From: Clostridia bacterium
GTDB taxonomy: Bacteria > Bacillota > Clostridia > Oscillospirales > CAG-272
Direction: 5' to 3'
DNA length: 6,754 nucleotides
Assembly (NCBI GenBank): GCA_017958705.1
Contig: JAGDCE010000254.1
Location: forward strand, 1 to 6,754
The translations under genes were made by a program, and so were the position numbers. The notes below the pieces were generated by a model that was not told the DNA's origin, did not search any database, and saw nothing but the letters and a program-made list of their open reading frames with translations. Shown here piece after piece: positions 1 to 5,818 of the stretch. How positions within the stretch are numbered: the stretch's first letter is position 1; the number at the start of each line of letters is the position of its first letter.

Positions 1-297
1 AAGATAGCCGAGCATTTCGGTTTTGACGTATATCTTTCCGCCGTTTCAGGCGCTTCTCTTGACGCTTCACGCGATGACAAGGCTGTGATCATAGCCCGTG
101 CGCTCGATATTCTCGGCGTCTCCCCGTCGCGCGGATCGTACATGGTAGGCGACCGCGCGTACGATATCGAAGGCGGCGAAAAAAACGGTCTTTTTACGAT
201 AGGCGCGCTTTACGGCTACGGAACGAAAGAGGAATTGTCCTTCGCCTGCGCTGCGGCACGAACGCCGGATGAGATTGCAAAAATTATTTTAAAATAA
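1..297 (+). CDS. HAD-family hydrolase, phosphoglycolate-phosphatase-like (C-terminal part)
   Basis: The reading frame is open from the first base, so the 5' part, including the nucleophile Asp motif, lies outside the window. The 98 visible residues carry the second half of a HAD phosphatase core. A motif III lysine sits in Asp-Asp-Lys-Ala-Val-Ile at about residue 27. Motif IV is VGDRAYDIEGG at residues 49-59, with acidic residues at 51 and 55 that would bind Mg2+. The following stretch, about residues 60-78, containing GALYGYGTKEEL, is typical of the Gph/PpaX-like branch that dephosphorylates small phosphorylated metabolites. The gene ends in TAA and runs straight into a hairpin terminator shared with the converging gene. 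The HAD assignment is firm; the substrate cannot be deduced from this fragment. Confidence 0.85.
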   Translation, partial: KIAEHFGFDVYLSAVSGASLDASRDDKAVIIARALDILGVSPSRGSYMVGDRAYDIEGGEKNGLFTIGALYGYGTKEELSFACAAARTPDEIAKIILK

Positions 298-323
298 AAA
301 AGCGGGATCACCCCGCTTTTTTT
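296..323. terminator. Bidirectional Rho-independent terminator
   Basis: A perfect GC stem AGCGGG/CCCGCT (301-306 with 312-317, loop ATCAC) is flanked by five A residues on the left and a run of T residues on the right. It therefore reads as a hairpin plus U-tract on both strands. It overlaps the stop codon region of the HAD gene and abuts the TAA (322-324) of the converging DUF4091 gene, as expected for a shared terminator between convergent units. Confidence 0.9.
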
Positions 324-636
324 ATTGAGCCGCTTCGACGGCGTTTCCGAGTTCTATCCTCGCTGCGGCGAATACCGCTTCGCTGTCCGTGTATTCGAGA
401 ATATTCGTCGTCACCTTTTTGAGTATTTCATTCATTTTATCGGCGCCGCACAGCTTCTCGCACATGCAAAGCATATCGTAATCGTCAAGTCCGTCCCGTA
501 CCGCCTCAAAACGCAGCGTCGAGCACGGTCCCGTATATCCGAGTTCTTCCTTGCCGTAAGCCAAAAGCGAACCGTCGCGGTGGAAATCCCTGCTGCTCCA
601 CGGATCCTTTTCCCAGTACGTGCACGCCCAGTACAA
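322..636 (-). pseudogene. C-terminal remainder of the DUF4091 lipoprotein gene, cut off by an in-frame TGA
   Basis: This is the downstream part of the gene at 637-1977. It is in the same frame, separated only by a single TGA (637-639), and ends in TAA. The 104 codons encode the expected end of a DUF4091/GH123-like barrel: LYWACTYWEKDPW immediately after the stop, then Asp-Gly-Ser-Leu-Leu, and then the family-typical RFEAVRDGLDDYDML near the middle. No Shine-Dalgarno sequence precedes the TTG that follows the stop, so independent translation looks unlikely. Sequence quality in this half is otherwise good, with no frameshift or second stop. That suggests a recent nonsense mutation or a base-call error rather than old decay. 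The residue at the stop position is usually hydrophobic in this family (Leu, Phe or similar), so a one-base change such as TTA or TGG to TGA would explain it. Confidence 0.8.
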
Positions 637-1977
637 TCATCCGGTTGCGTTATACTGCTTTTGCTGCCAGAAAAGCACCCTGTTCTGCAAACCCGTGTAA
701 TCTATCATCAGATTGCAGTATTTTTTTATCGGCGGGTAACTGCAGACGTACCACCACAATTCGCCCTTTTCCTTCGTTACGTCAGCCATTCTCTCGCTGA
801 GCCACGGGTATTTTTGCGCGGCTTCCTCTGTCGGGTATATGGAAACGATATCCTTGCCGTTGGCAACGCCGCCCTCCGTGAAGCCCGCGGCAATCGGACA
901 CCATATATCTATATAATCGCGCATAAAGTCGATCCCGTCCGTATTTTCATCATATGCGGCACTGACGTAGAAGGGCGCTATCGTACGGATATCCGGAAAA
1001 CTCTTTTTCGTCTTGCCGTAAACATCTGCAAGTTTGTCAAGCGCCGCTTTATCGCTCGGCTCATCCACCGCATAGAAATACGCTTTTTTTATCCAATCGT
1101 CGTTTTTCTTCAACTTGTTATACGCCGCGTTCGTCTGCGGAACTATGAAAGAGGTGACCCGCGGATCGCTCATATACGCGTCAGCCTGACTTTCCGTAAC
1201 TTCATACGGCAGATAATACGGCGATATACGGTAATCTATCACAAAATCGTAATACGACTTATAAAGCTTTTTATAGTCGGTAACGTTGCCGTAATTCTTT
1301 ATCTGCTCCCATATTCCCATTGCGCTTTTTGAATTCGGCGTATCGGGAATTTCAAAATCCCATACGTGACAGTACAGCGGGCAGACACGCACCGGCTCGC
1401 CGTACTGTTTTACTGTCAAAGCTCCGCTGTAATCTCCCGGCTTTGTGTCCTTTTCCGTCCTTATGCGGACTATTATTACCTGAGCGTTTTTCTGCTTGAT
1501 ATCTATCGTTTCGATCTTTTCGTTCATCGGGACCATGATATCGGGATAGTTGTTGCCGTCCGTATACGGTACGGAATAAACGCGAAAGACATCTGTTTTG
1601 AGGGAATTACCGTATCTGTCGTTAATATCGGAAAGCTCGACGGATATACCTTTAATTCCAGCGGGAGCGTACATATAAAGCTGAGCGTTTTCATACTCGT
1701 TTTTAGCCATATAAACGGTATAATCCTCCGTGCCTTCGTTGAGGGCCACGGTGGGCTTTATAAGCGTAGGCGTTTTATTGAAAGCATGGTTATACCACAC
1801 GTCAAGCCGCGCGTCCGTCTCTTTAAGATCTATTTGTGTCGGGTCCGTACCCGTCTGCTCCGCCGTTATGCCGTCGGACGACGCGTCGGCCGGCGTGGTC
1901 ACGGCGGTCTCACCTGCGCATCCGGCAAGAGCCGCCAGGATCAGTATGACCGCAGTCAAAATAACAGATTTTTTCAT
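637..1977 (-). CDS. GH123/DUF4091-like glycoside hydrolase lipoprotein, prematurely terminated
   Basis: The 446-residue product starts with a lipoprotein signal peptide: Met-Lys-Lys, a hydrophobic stretch, and the lipobox LAGC with lipidated Cys20. A polar Thr/Asp-rich linker follows to about residue 55, then a beta-sandwich region (about 60-210) and the first part of a barrel. AYFYAVDEP contains the adjacent Asp305-Glu306 pair that matches the catalytic Asp-Glu pair of GH123 beta-N-acetylgalactosaminidases. The protein should be anchored on the outer face of the membrane and act on glycans; the sugar specificity is inferred only from the family. The reading frame stops at TGA (637-639) inside the conserved barrel end, and about 104 more codons continue in frame (322-636). 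Full length would be about 551 residues, so the truncated protein probably does not fold properly. The start is supported by GGAG at 1984-1987, 6 nt upstream of ATG. A degenerate folT copy lies directly upstream. Confidence 0.8.
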   Translation of the reverse strand: MKKSVILTAVILILAALAGCAGETAVTTPADASSDGITAEQTGTDPTQIDLKETDARLDVWYNHAFNKTPTLIKPTVALNEGTEDYTVYMAKNEYENAQLYMYAPAGIKGISVELSDINDRYGNSLKTDVFRVYSVPYTDGNNYPDIMVPMNEKIETIDIKQKNAQVIIVRIRTEKDTKPGDYSGALTVKQYGEPVRVCPLYCHVWDFEIPDTPNSKSAMGIWEQIKNYGNVTDYKKLYKSYYDFVIDYRISPYYLPYEVTESQADAYMSDPRVTSFIVPQTNAAYNKLKKNDDWIKKAYFYAVDEPSDKAALDKLADVYGKTKKSFPDIRTIAPFYVSAAYDENTDGIDFMRDYIDIWCPIAAGFTEGGVANGKDIVSIYPTEEAAQKYPWLSERMADVTKEKGELWWYVCSYPPIKKYCNLMIDYTGLQNRVLFWQQKQYNATG

Positions 1978-1989
1978 CGAGTTCTCCGA

Positions 1990-2149
1990 TCATGAAATTT
2001 TGTCTATATATTATCTCAATTTCTCTCGATATACCATACCGAAAAAAAAGTGATATTATGTACGTCTGAAGTATGCGGAAGAGCACTTCCTCCGCGACGC
2101 GGTACGGTATTTTCCTTCCGTCTTTAAACGTCTTTTTGCTTTATCCGGT
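1990..2149 (-). pseudogene. Remnant of a second folT-like ECF S-component gene, with internal deletion
   Basis: Read on the minus strand, this 160-bp stretch aligns codon by codon with both ends of the intact gene at 3327-4565. The N-terminal side retains Ser-Lys-Lys-Thr-Phe and Arg-Lys-Ile. It then jumps to the C-terminal part, reading VAEEVLFRILQTYIISLFF against VAEEVLSCILQAYIISLLF in the intact protein. After one extra T in a run of eight T residues, the last codons align again (YRxKL and YIDK) and end at the same TGA (1990-1992). Intact length 1239 minus 1080 plus 1 gives exactly 160. My hand alignment shows about 33 mismatches in 159 positions. Inactivating changes are the lost ATG (now ACC at 2147-2149), TAA at codon 3, the frameshift, and CAG to TAA near the end. 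The upstream lipoprotein's own stop codon lies inside its first codons. It cannot encode a transporter. Confidence 0.88.
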
Positions 2150-3313
2150 CACCTTTATGAATTTCAGGGATGAACCCCGCGACGTGCCGGCGGAGGCGTA
2201 CAGATACTCTCCGTCAAAGAAGACGCCTGTCCATACGGAGCCCTCTCCGTCGGGCGTGCCGAAGATGTTTTCAGCCGGGGAAAACGATCCTGCCGTGATA
2301 TCGTGGATATCGTCTCCGTTTGAGACGATACATTTCATAACACTCGTCGGGTCGCCTTTTACCGTCGCGTCCTCATCCGTCTGGAACGTTATCACGTATC
2401 TGCCGTCTGGAAGGTAAACGATCCCCGGCGCCGCCGCCTTCGACCCTTTTGTTTTCGGTGTATAGACCGTGACCGGCTCCGACCATTTGACGCCGTCGTC
2501 GGAATAAAACGCCTTCAGGACGAAGGGGTTGCCGCGATCCCTGTCCGCGGTGCTCTCTATCACGCAGACGTAGGTGCCGTCGGGCGTGCGGCACATCACC
2601 GGCATGCCGTCACGCGAGTCGTGCAGCGTGCCCTTGCTTATGACCTTTCTGCCTTTCCAGCGCTTTCCGTCCCATATGACGTATTCTATGTTCTGCCTGT
2701 CGGTGACGGACGGATGATCGTTCGCATAAACGCAGGCAAGCTCTCCGTTTATTCTGAAAAGAAACGGTTCCCACACGCCGCCTCTGCCGTTTCCGTCCGT
2801 GTATTCGCACACGGTGGAATGTTCTCTCCACGTTCCGCCGCCGTCATCCGAAACGCTGACGCGCAGCGACGTGTACTGCTTTCCGTCGTTGTAAGACGTA
2901 GCACGGTAAGCGAGATAAAGCGTTTCTTTGTCCGCGTAAAAGTTTACGTTCGCACAGTTCAGCTCCGGGTAAAACGACGCGACGACGGGATCTTTCCACG
3001 CCTTTCCGCCGTTCTCGCTTTTATAAACGAGTATCCCGCCCGGGCTTTCCACGCCGGCGAGAAGCACGCCGCCGTATCTGCAGATCCTCGGCGCCCACGT
3101 ACCCGGCGCGATAACCGTCTCGCGCGCATTTTTCCACGTTATCTCTCCGATAATTTTCATTTCTTCCTCTGTTGTCTCCGTCTGCGTCTCTTCCTCCGTT
3201 ACGATCGCAGGCCCGGTATCGGGCTCTTCGGTCGTCACCGCGTCTTTTTCCGAGCATCCGGAAAGCGACGCAAGTATCAGTAAAAGCGAAACAGCGTCGT
3301 GCAGTTTTCTCAT
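2141..3313 (-). CDS. Sialidase/BNR-fold beta-propeller lipoprotein (putative exo-glycosidase)
   Basis: The 390-residue product has a lipoprotein signal peptide (hydrophobic core at residues 8-17, lipobox LSGC, lipidated Cys20), then an acidic Thr/Glu linker to about residue 52. The rest is a predicted beta-propeller. Asp-box motifs (Ser-x-Asp-x-Gly-x-x-Trp type) are visible as SENGGKAW at 99-106 and SDDGGGTW at 155-162, with a one-residue-shorter version SDDGVKW at 271-277. A SRDGMPVMC motif at 233-241 is typical of sialidase-superfamily glycosidases (GH33- and GH93-like). The role is inferred: hydrolysis or binding of exposed sugars at the cell surface, substrate unknown. The gene begins 13 nt after the folT stop, with GGAG upstream of ATG and no terminator between, so it is probably cotranscribed and subject to the same riboswitch-bearing transcript. 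Its TAA (2141-2143) falls within the 5' end of the folT remnant. Confidence 0.78.
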   Translation of the reverse strand: MRKLHDAVSLLLILASLSGCSEKDAVTTEEPDTGPAIVTEEETQTETTEEEMKIIGEITWKNARETVIAPGTWAPRICRYGGVLLAGVESPGGILVYKSENGGKAWKDPVVASFYPELNCANVNFYADKETLYLAYRATSYNDGKQYTSLRVSVSDDGGGTWREHSTVCEYTDGNGRGGVWEPFLFRINGELACVYANDHPSVTDRQNIEYVIWDGKRWKGRKVISKGTLHDSRDGMPVMCRTPDGTYVCVIESTADRDRGNPFVLKAFYSDDGVKWSEPVTVYTPKTKGSKAAAPGIVYLPDGRYVITFQTDEDATVKGDPTSVMKCIVSNGDDIHDITAGSFSPAENIFGTPDGEGSVWTGVFFDGEYLYASAGTSRGSSLKFIKVTG

Positions 3314-3326
3314 AATGGTCTCCGTA

Positions 3327-4565
3327 TCAGTTGAGTTTGTCTATATACTGTTTCAGTTTGCCGCGATATACGACGCCGAACAGAAGCGATATGATATACG
3401 CCTGAAGTATGCAGGAGAGCACTTCCTCCGCGACGCGCGGGATCAGCAGGATAAGTATCGCTCTGCCCTGCCACGCGGCGAGAAACTCGCGCAGTATGAA
3501 AGTATTCGCCGTCGTGACTATAACTCCGGCGACGACGCACGCGACGGCTATGCGGATGAATCCGAGCACTCTGCTCTGCCCGTCCTCGCCTTTATCGGCT
3601 TTAGACGCGATGATATTGATAACGACGAACAGTATGCCGACGACGCCGGCAAGCTCAAGCCCGAACGCGAGAAGGTTTATATAAGATGCGAGATATTTCC
3701 TGTACGTATCCGTCGCGCTGAACGCGACGCCTTCCGTCGTATCGTCGGCGGTCGCCTCCGTGACTTCCGCTTCTTCGAACGGCACGCCGATCTTTCCGGC
3801 GTATGCCTCCGCAGCCGAGCCTTTCACGCCTTTTATCACCGTCACGTTTTCGGCGCCCGCGTCATCCGCTATCGTCTTATACGTTTCCGGGATATAAAGC
3901 TCGCCCGTGCAGCCGGACAAAGCGCCTTTGCCGATCTTCGTTACTGTGTTTTTATATCCTTCGACTTCATAGTACCGGAACAGCGTGTCGCTTCCGGTGT
4001 GCTCCGTCAGCGTCACCGTGTCCTTGTTGTATTTTGCGAGGCTGACGGTCATTTTTGACAGCGGAGAGAGCGTCATCCGCTCAAGCTGACCGCGCAGCGG
4101 CAGCTCGTCCTGTTGTGCGACGATCCCTTTCATAACGCCGTCGTGTACGAGCGATATATTCACCGCTCCGCCGAAAATGCCTATCGCGGCAAAGACCGAT
4201 ATCAGCGCGATGCGGACCTTTTTCTCCGTCTTGATATTCAGCGCCTTCCACAAAAGCCCTTTGATCACGCCGCCGCAGAACGCCGTCAGCGTCAGCCACG
4301 GGATATAAGCGCCGTCCGGCGCGATGAAATGGCCGAGAACGTCCGACAGCGCGGACGCGACGCCGCCCCACACCGGTCCGCAGAAGATCGCCGGGAAGAA
4401 CGTGAAGATGCCGGAAAACCCGATCTTGATCCCCGCTCCCGGGATGTTCAGCGCAAGATTCGTGAACGCTTTGACGACGACCGCGAGCGCGGAGAAAACC
4501 GCCGTGAACGCGATGCGGTAAAGTATTTTCCTTCTGTTCTGAAACGTCTTTTTGCTTTTTTCCAT
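3327..4565 (-). CDS. folT: FolT-like folate ECF transporter S component with large extracellular insertion
   Basis: This is a multi-spanning membrane protein of 412 residues. The first half matches ECF S components of the FolT type: helix 1 at about 17-37, then IKIGFSGIFTFFPAIFCGP (47-64), then YIPWLTLTAFCGGVIKGL (87-104). The last helix with ILLIPRVAEEV (372-382) matches FolT C-termini. It would bind folate and dock on a shared EcfAA'T module, which is not encoded here. The tetrahydrofolate riboswitch directly upstream supports the folate assignment. FolT proteins are normally about 170-200 residues. The excess is an insertion of about residues 112-325: two extra hydrophobic helices (about 116-138 and 292-320) around a polar domain of about 150 residues. 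That domain contains IGKGALSGCTGELYIPETY (211-229) and a GSAAEAYAGKIGVPFEE cap (249-265), resembling BspA-like leucine-rich repeats. GGGAGG lies 8 nt before ATG. The stop is TGA. Confidence 0.78.
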   Translation of the reverse strand: MEKSKKTFQNRRKILYRIAFTAVFSALAVVVKAFTNLALNIPGAGIKIGFSGIFTFFPAIFCGPVWGGVASALSDVLGHFIAPDGAYIPWLTLTAFCGGVIKGLLWKALNIKTEKKVRIALISVFAAIGIFGGAVNISLVHDGVMKGIVAQQDELPLRGQLERMTLSPLSKMTVSLAKYNKDTVTLTEHTGSDTLFRYYEVEGYKNTVTKIGKGALSGCTGELYIPETYKTIADDAGAENVTVIKGVKGSAAEAYAGKIGVPFEEAEVTEATADDTTEGVAFSATDTYRKYLASYINLLAFGLELAGVVGILFVVINIIASKADKGEDGQSRVLGFIRIAVACVVAGVIVTTANTFILREFLAAWQGRAILILLIPRVAEEVLSCILQAYIISLLFGVVYRGKLKQYIDKLN

Positions 4566-4572
4566 AACAAAA

Positions 4573-4610
4573 ACCTCCCTTCACAGAATTCCTGTTGATA
4601 CAAGGGAGGT
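4573..4610 (-). promoter_or_regulatory. RBS-sequestering hairpin (riboswitch expression platform)
   Basis: On the transcript, ACCTCCCTT (4610-4602) is perfectly complementary to AAGGGAGGT (4581-4573), which contains the folT Shine-Dalgarno sequence. Pairing would hide the RBS 8 nt from the ATG. The 20-nt loop contains its own small hairpin, ACAG/CTGT around GAATT. Five T residues follow the stem, so some transcription termination is also possible, but the tract is short and translational control is the simpler reading. A CAAGG sequence just after the aptamer can pair with the CCTTG at the stem's left arm and could act as the competing fold; this is an inference. Confidence 0.8.
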
Positions 4611-4625
4611 ATATTTCAGCCTTGC

Positions 4626-4722
4626 ACAGCGGGATGCGGAGATGCGACCGCAGGAACTCTCCTTTCGTCCGCGCGGCAACTCCCCGTCCGCACGGCACTT
4701 TACGCCTTATCTCCTACTCTGT
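4626..4722 (-). promoter_or_regulatory. Tetrahydrofolate (THF) riboswitch
   Basis: The minus-strand transcript matches the class I THF aptamer as known from folT leaders, in order: AGAGTAG after the first strand of P1, GGCGTAAAGTG, the conserved loop ACGGGGAGTTG, ACGAAAGG, GCGGT, and CGCATCTCCGCATCC. The helices can be drawn by hand: P1 ACAG/CTGT (4719-4722 with 4626-4629); P2 GGAGAT/ATCTCC (4709-4714 with 4638-4643); P3 CCGTGCGG/CCGCGCGG, 8 bp with one G-U pair (4688-4695 with 4669-4676); P4 AGGA/TCCT (4660-4663 with 4652-4655). Reduced folates would stabilise the aptamer and, through the RBS hairpin downstream, reduce folT expression. The assignment is by recalled consensus and helix geometry, not a covariance-model score. 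Confidence 0.88.
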
Positions 4723-4729
4723 TGAACGT

Positions 4730-4758
4730 ATTCTATCACATCGACGGACAAATGTCAA
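4730..4758 (-). promoter_or_regulatory. Sigma-A-type promoter of the folT-lipoprotein operon
   Basis: TTGACA (4758-4753), a 17-nt spacer and TAGAAT (4735-4730). The expected transcription start, about 7 nt downstream, is at about 4722-4724, which coincides with the 5' edge of the riboswitch P1 helix. The promoter lies only about 15 nt beyond the terminator of the rpsR operon, so the two units are insulated. Confidence 0.9.
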
Positions 4759-4770
4759 TAGAGGAAAAGC

Positions 4771-4800
4771 AAAAAACCGCGGTATGATCACCGCGGTTTT
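4771..4800 (-). terminator. Rho-independent terminator of the rpsF-ssb-rpsR operon
   Basis: An 11-bp perfect stem pairs AAAACCGCGGT (4773-4783) with ACCGCGGTTTT (4790-4800) around a 6-nt loop. On the minus strand it is followed by a run of six T residues. It starts 7 nt after the rpsR stop codon. The A/T-flanked stem is symmetrical and could also work on the other strand. Confidence 0.92.
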
Positions 4801-4807
4801 CACTTTT

Positions 4808-5290
4808 TTATTCGGCTTTTTCCTCGACAGCCTCGGTGACGGCCTCAGCCGCTTCCTCGGCAGCGTCCCCGACGAATTCCTCGACGGTCGCTTCGACGGT
4901 GTTCTCCACGGTCTCTTCAGCGACGACTTCTTCGACGGCCGTCTCGACGGTCTCGTCAACAAGTTCTTCGTTGAGCACGGGTTCCTCGACCTTTGCGGGC
5001 TCGGGCTTCGCGGTCGCGAAGTGCTTCGCCTTCTGCAGTCTGGTGACCTCGGCGTCATACGGGAGCAGAGCTACCTGGCGGGCTCTCTTGATGGCGGTCG
5101 TCAGCTCGCGCTGATGTCTCGCGCAGGTCCCCATAACTCTTCTGGGGAGTATCTTGCCGCGCTCGGAAATGTATTTTCTGAGCTTATCGGCGTTTTTGAA
5201 ATCTATGAATTCCACTTTGTCCGCACAGAAAGCGCAAACTTTCTTTCTTCTGCGGATATTGTTGCGGAACGGCTTTTGTTCCTTATCCAT
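4808..5290 (-). CDS. rpsR: 30S ribosomal protein S18 with acidic C-terminal extension
   Basis: Residues 13-82 are a canonical S18: RRRKKVCAFCADK, then KLRKYISERGKILPRRV (36-52), CARHQRELTTAIKRARQ (56-72) and LLPYDAE. It binds 16S rRNA in the platform together with S6. Cys19, Cys22, Cys56 and His59 form the zinc-binding set of the zinc-type S18 variant found in many Clostridia. The family is usually about 70-100 residues, but this product has 160. From about residue 95 it carries an Ala/Val/Thr/Glu-rich, strongly acidic tail of about 65 residues with loosely repeated Glu-Thr-Val-Glu and Val-Glu-Glu units. The start is fixed by AGGAGG 8 nt before ATG, 57 nt after ssb. It is the last gene of the operon, with the terminator immediately downstream. 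Confidence 0.96.
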   Translation of the reverse strand: MDKEQKPFRNNIRRRKKVCAFCADKVEFIDFKNADKLRKYISERGKILPRRVMGTCARHQRELTTAIKRARQVALLPYDAEVTRLQKAKHFATAKPEPAKVEEPVLNEELVDETVETAVEEVVAEETVENTVEATVEEFVGDAAEEAAEAVTEAVEEKAE

Positions 5291-5347
5291 TATTAAATCC
5301 TCCTGTTATTTTGACCGCTGTATCCGGCCGCGGCGCGCCGTTTCTGA

Positions 5348-5800
5348 TCAGAACGGGAGATCGTCTTCGTCAGCCTCGTCGAATTTGACGGGCTCGGCGG
5401 TCTGCGTGGAATACGCGGGGGCCGCAGGCACGGAATCGGGCGTGAAATCTCTGCTCGGTCCCTCTCCCTTGGAGTCGACGAAATTGATCTCGTCAACGAT
5501 GACTTCGGTGGTGTATCTCTTGTTGCCCTGCTGATCGTTCCATGCGCGTTTCTGGATGTTGCCGACGATGCAGATCGAAGAGCCTTTCCTGAAATATCTG
5601 GAAAGGAAATCCGCCTGCTGACGCCATGCTACGCAGTCTATGAAATCAGCCTGAGCCTGTTCGCCCGGTTTTGCGTATTTCCTGTTTACCGCGATGGTAA
5701 AGGAACACACAGAACTGTCGGTATTTGTGGTTTTCTTGAGCTCGGGATCGGCAACGAGTCTGCCGGCGAGTATCACTTTGTTAAGATTAAGATTTGCCAC
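5348..5800 (-). CDS. ssb: Single-stranded DNA-binding protein
   Basis: This is a 150-residue SSB with an OB fold in residues 1-110: NKVILAGRLVADPEL, FTIAVNRKY, FIDCVAWRQQADF, and GNIQKRAW to the end of the fold. A short Pro/Ala/Ser linker leads to the acidic tip DEADEDDLPF (141-150), which recruits replication and repair partners. It protects single-stranded DNA as a tetramer. The start is GTG (5800-5798), chosen because the conserved MANLNLNKVILAGRL begins there; a GAGAGG Shine-Dalgarno lies just upstream. It sits 18 nt after rpsF and before rpsR, the usual Bacillota order. The stop is TGA directly after the canonical Phe, which shows that TGA is not reassigned in this genome. Confidence 0.97.
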   Translation of the reverse strand: MANLNLNKVILAGRLVADPELKKTTNTDSSVCSFTIAVNRKYAKPGEQAQADFIDCVAWRQQADFLSRYFRKGSSICIVGNIQKRAWNDQQGNKRYTTEVIVDEINFVDSKGEGPSRDFTPDSVPAAPAYSTQTAEPVKFDEADEDDLPF

Positions 5801-5818
5801 GATAACACCTCTCTCAAA

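Noticed and set aside
637..639. TGA read as an amino acid (Trp or Gly recoding, or selenocysteine)
   Set aside because: TGA ends ssb exactly after the conserved DDLPF tip and also ends folT, and Trp is encoded by TGG throughout. No reason to expect Sec in this family.
325..1332. Long plus-strand open frame over the DUF4091 gene
   Set aside because: Antisense shadow: basic, Arg/Ile-rich low-complexity translation with no family features or RBS. The minus strand has clear conserved motifs.
3315..4058. Long plus-strand open frame opposite folT
   Set aside because: Arg- and Asp-rich shadow of the membrane protein gene. No motif and no start signal.
4566..4740. T-box, TPP, FMN or cobalamin leader upstream of the transporter
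   Set aside because: None of their hallmark boxes is present, whereas the THF aptamer elements occur in the right order with four matching helices.
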